Shown here piece by piece: positions 62,320 to 64,000 of a stretch of DNA of 64,000 nt. The notes under the pieces were generated by a model, which was not told the origin of the DNA, did no database searches, and was given only the letters and a program-made list of their open reading frames with translations. The stretch is taken from assembly GCA_900708905.1 (NCBI GenBank), contig CAADRB010000038.1, positions 1,020,009-1,084,008 of the forward strand, written 5' to 3'. Every line of letters starts with the position of its first letter. Position 1 is the first letter of the stretch. Origin of the DNA: Hymenolepis diminuta (Eukaryota; Platyhelminthes; Cestoda; Cyclophyllidea; Hymenolepididae). Position numbers and translations under genes: made by a program.

Positions 62320-64000
62320 CATGACCTTCAGTGACTAGTTCTGGCGAACTATCTAGGCCTAAGAATAGAAGTGGAAACATTAAAAGTGATGTTTTGTATC
62401 GATGATAGGGAATCTGATTACGGCATATACATTGTAGTTGGGAGACACATGCATGCAAGCAATCAACTTGTTGGTGATGGTTTATCTGAATAAAAACTTG
62501 CCTCGACATTACCTGCATTTTTCATGCATTCATTAATAGGTGGAGCACGATTTGGCAAAACAAAGCATGCTCTCGGAGTAGTTTAACTAATCTTTAAGAA
62601 GATCTGAGATATTTTTTACCTTCGTCGTGCCAATTTGAAGGACTCTTATCAGTTCAATAAAGAAAAGGCAGTTCTTATTTATTAGGATACATGGATGACT
62701 TTCAGTAGATCATTATAAATGATCGTATTTTCCTCTTGGACTTGTGGATTCCAGTGAGACTTTTATTAAATATCATTGGCTATTTCTCTTCCATAAAGAC
62801 ATTTTAAAACTCTGTGAACTTGGAAGGAACTAATGATTACGTTCTTAATCTTATCAAATCGCCAGTACAAAAGGTCATACTTCCCATTCCAAAATTTAAA
62901 ATTTCAAACATTAAAATCACCAAAATAACGACTAGACTACCCTTTTGACAAAGTATGGAAATCATTGTTAACTTTTAAATTATTTAATTACTTTAATTTG
63001 AAATAACGAAAAATATATTCGTAATTACTTTTAATTATATCTGATGGGCAAAAATTTCCCGGCTTGAACTACTTTTGAATTATTATTTCAGTACATTAAT
63101 GCATCTAAGAAGAGGACCGAAAAGTTCTGAACTTTAAAGGTCGTATACAGTCAATAAGCGAGATCAATTGAGATACAAATTATAAAAGTAATAAATTCAC
63201 TTGAATAGTATGTGTCGAAGGCGCAACAGTTAACATTGCCTGTCTTCGAAGCCTGAGCTGACGAGCTCAGTGGCCATCAGAATGAACTGCGGTGCTGGTT
63301 AAGTCTGAGTATCCCATCATAAGTTATCCTCCCCCCCCCCCTAAGATGGGTCAAAAAGTGCTTCTCTAAATGGGCTTGGATATCATGGTATTGATAACAT
63401 TAATCCCTCGATTCATCAAACCCATTTTTAATGCAAATGTATTGAAAATAATTGAAAAAGCAATTAGGGACTATTATATTTAGTTACCCAGCAAATAGCT
63501 CAGAGCTCGGTAAAACAACGAGGACTAAAATAGACGTCTTTATGTTTGCACAATTAAAATAAGTCCATTTAAATGAACACGTAACATCTGTAAGTAGGCA
63601 ACAATAACATGTACCACAACATGTAAAATCAGGTTGTTCTTTTTTGATAAAAAATGCTTATTTTTATCCAACAGTAACCTCATGCATAAAATAGAACATT
63701 CATGCCATGTGGTCAGTTTTAATTTAATGTGAATTGTTATGGCAAATTATTTAATTACTCAAGTAAGAGGTTTTCAAACAAACAAGCATTTTGTTAGCCG
63801 TTTTTTCTTATATTGCCCCAAGTATAATGTTCTCTTCCCTTGTCTCGAAAATTCATCTTCCGAGCTCATTACGAATGTAAACGATAAGATTGGTAAATAT
63901 CCAGAAATGAGGTCAGCCTAGTTTGAAGATTATAAGCTATCCTTGATATTAACTGCGTCTGCGGTATTTGCACAGATCAACTCTGGTGTTGGTAGTTTTG
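62319..64000. other. AT-rich region to the window end
   Basis: No gene recognised. A poly-C run (about 63331-63341) is present. Near 63265 the string gagctcagtggccatcag weakly resembles a tRNA D-arm, but no downstream B box supports it. Confidence 0.35.

Noticed and set aside
62291..62518. 75-codon minus-strand frame ending in Tyr-Ile repeats
   Set aside because: Its end is the translated (AT)n microsatellite and it has no other support.
1..64000. CRISPR arrays, operons, bacterial insertion sequences, rRNA genes
   Set aside because: No regularly spaced repeats, no ribosome-binding-site-linked gene runs and no rRNA sequence. Splice sites and protein families show eukaryotic nuclear DNA.

Overview
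The window is eukaryotic nuclear DNA: AT-rich, gene-poor, with intron-containing genes of clear animal families. I infer a parasitic flatworm (tapeworm or fluke). The reasons are introns of only 31-46 bp, a tendency for short 5' introns and long 3' introns within one gene, compact genes set in AT-rich spacers, and degraded Ty3/gypsy elements. A Hymenolepis-like cestode fits the composition, but the species is not proven by the sequence.

Layout. 1-1905: repeat-rich spacer with an intact TG...CA LTR-like element (743-1070). 1906-3368 (+): GATD3/ES1 (DJ-1 superfamily, probably mitochondrial), six exons. 5110-5761 (+): BCL7-family SWI/SNF subunit, three exons. 5957-8231 (-): mitochondrial DnaJ co-chaperone DNAJA3/TID1, seven exons plus a phase-compatible alternative last exon. 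8481-21132 (+): complete SNRNP200/Brr2 spliceosomal helicase, twelve exons, 2194 aa, sharing a 249-bp divergent promoter with DNAJA3. 22797-25810 (-): PINX1-like G-patch protein, five exons. 25811-31296: spacer with two more LTR-like copies and a relic coding stretch. 31297-35526 (+): CCDC34-like coiled-coil gene, seven exons. 35527-45600: long spacer with no recognisable gene. 45600-51250: two degraded Ty3/gypsy-type retroelements, preceded at 44.7 kb by a tRNA-like SINE head. 52238-52464: a deleted LTR-like copy with a perfect target-site duplication. 55040-56263 (-): single-exon synaptotagmin. 56264-64000: spacer with an AT microsatellite.

The genes form no pathway cluster. GATD3 and DNAJA3 are both probably mitochondrial, BCL7 acts in chromatin remodelling, SNRNP200 in splicing, PINX1 in the nucleolus and at telomeres, and synaptotagmin in vesicle fusion. 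This is ordinary housekeeping synteny.

The most notable signals are: a short dispersed LTR-like family with TG...CA ends and two perfect 5-bp target-site duplications; three introns that can only be spliced in frame with GC donors; a rewritten DExH box in the second Brr2 helicase cassette; and an alternative DNAJA3 tail at the same place where, from memory, the human gene is alternatively spliced. I found no clearly new multi-gene system.
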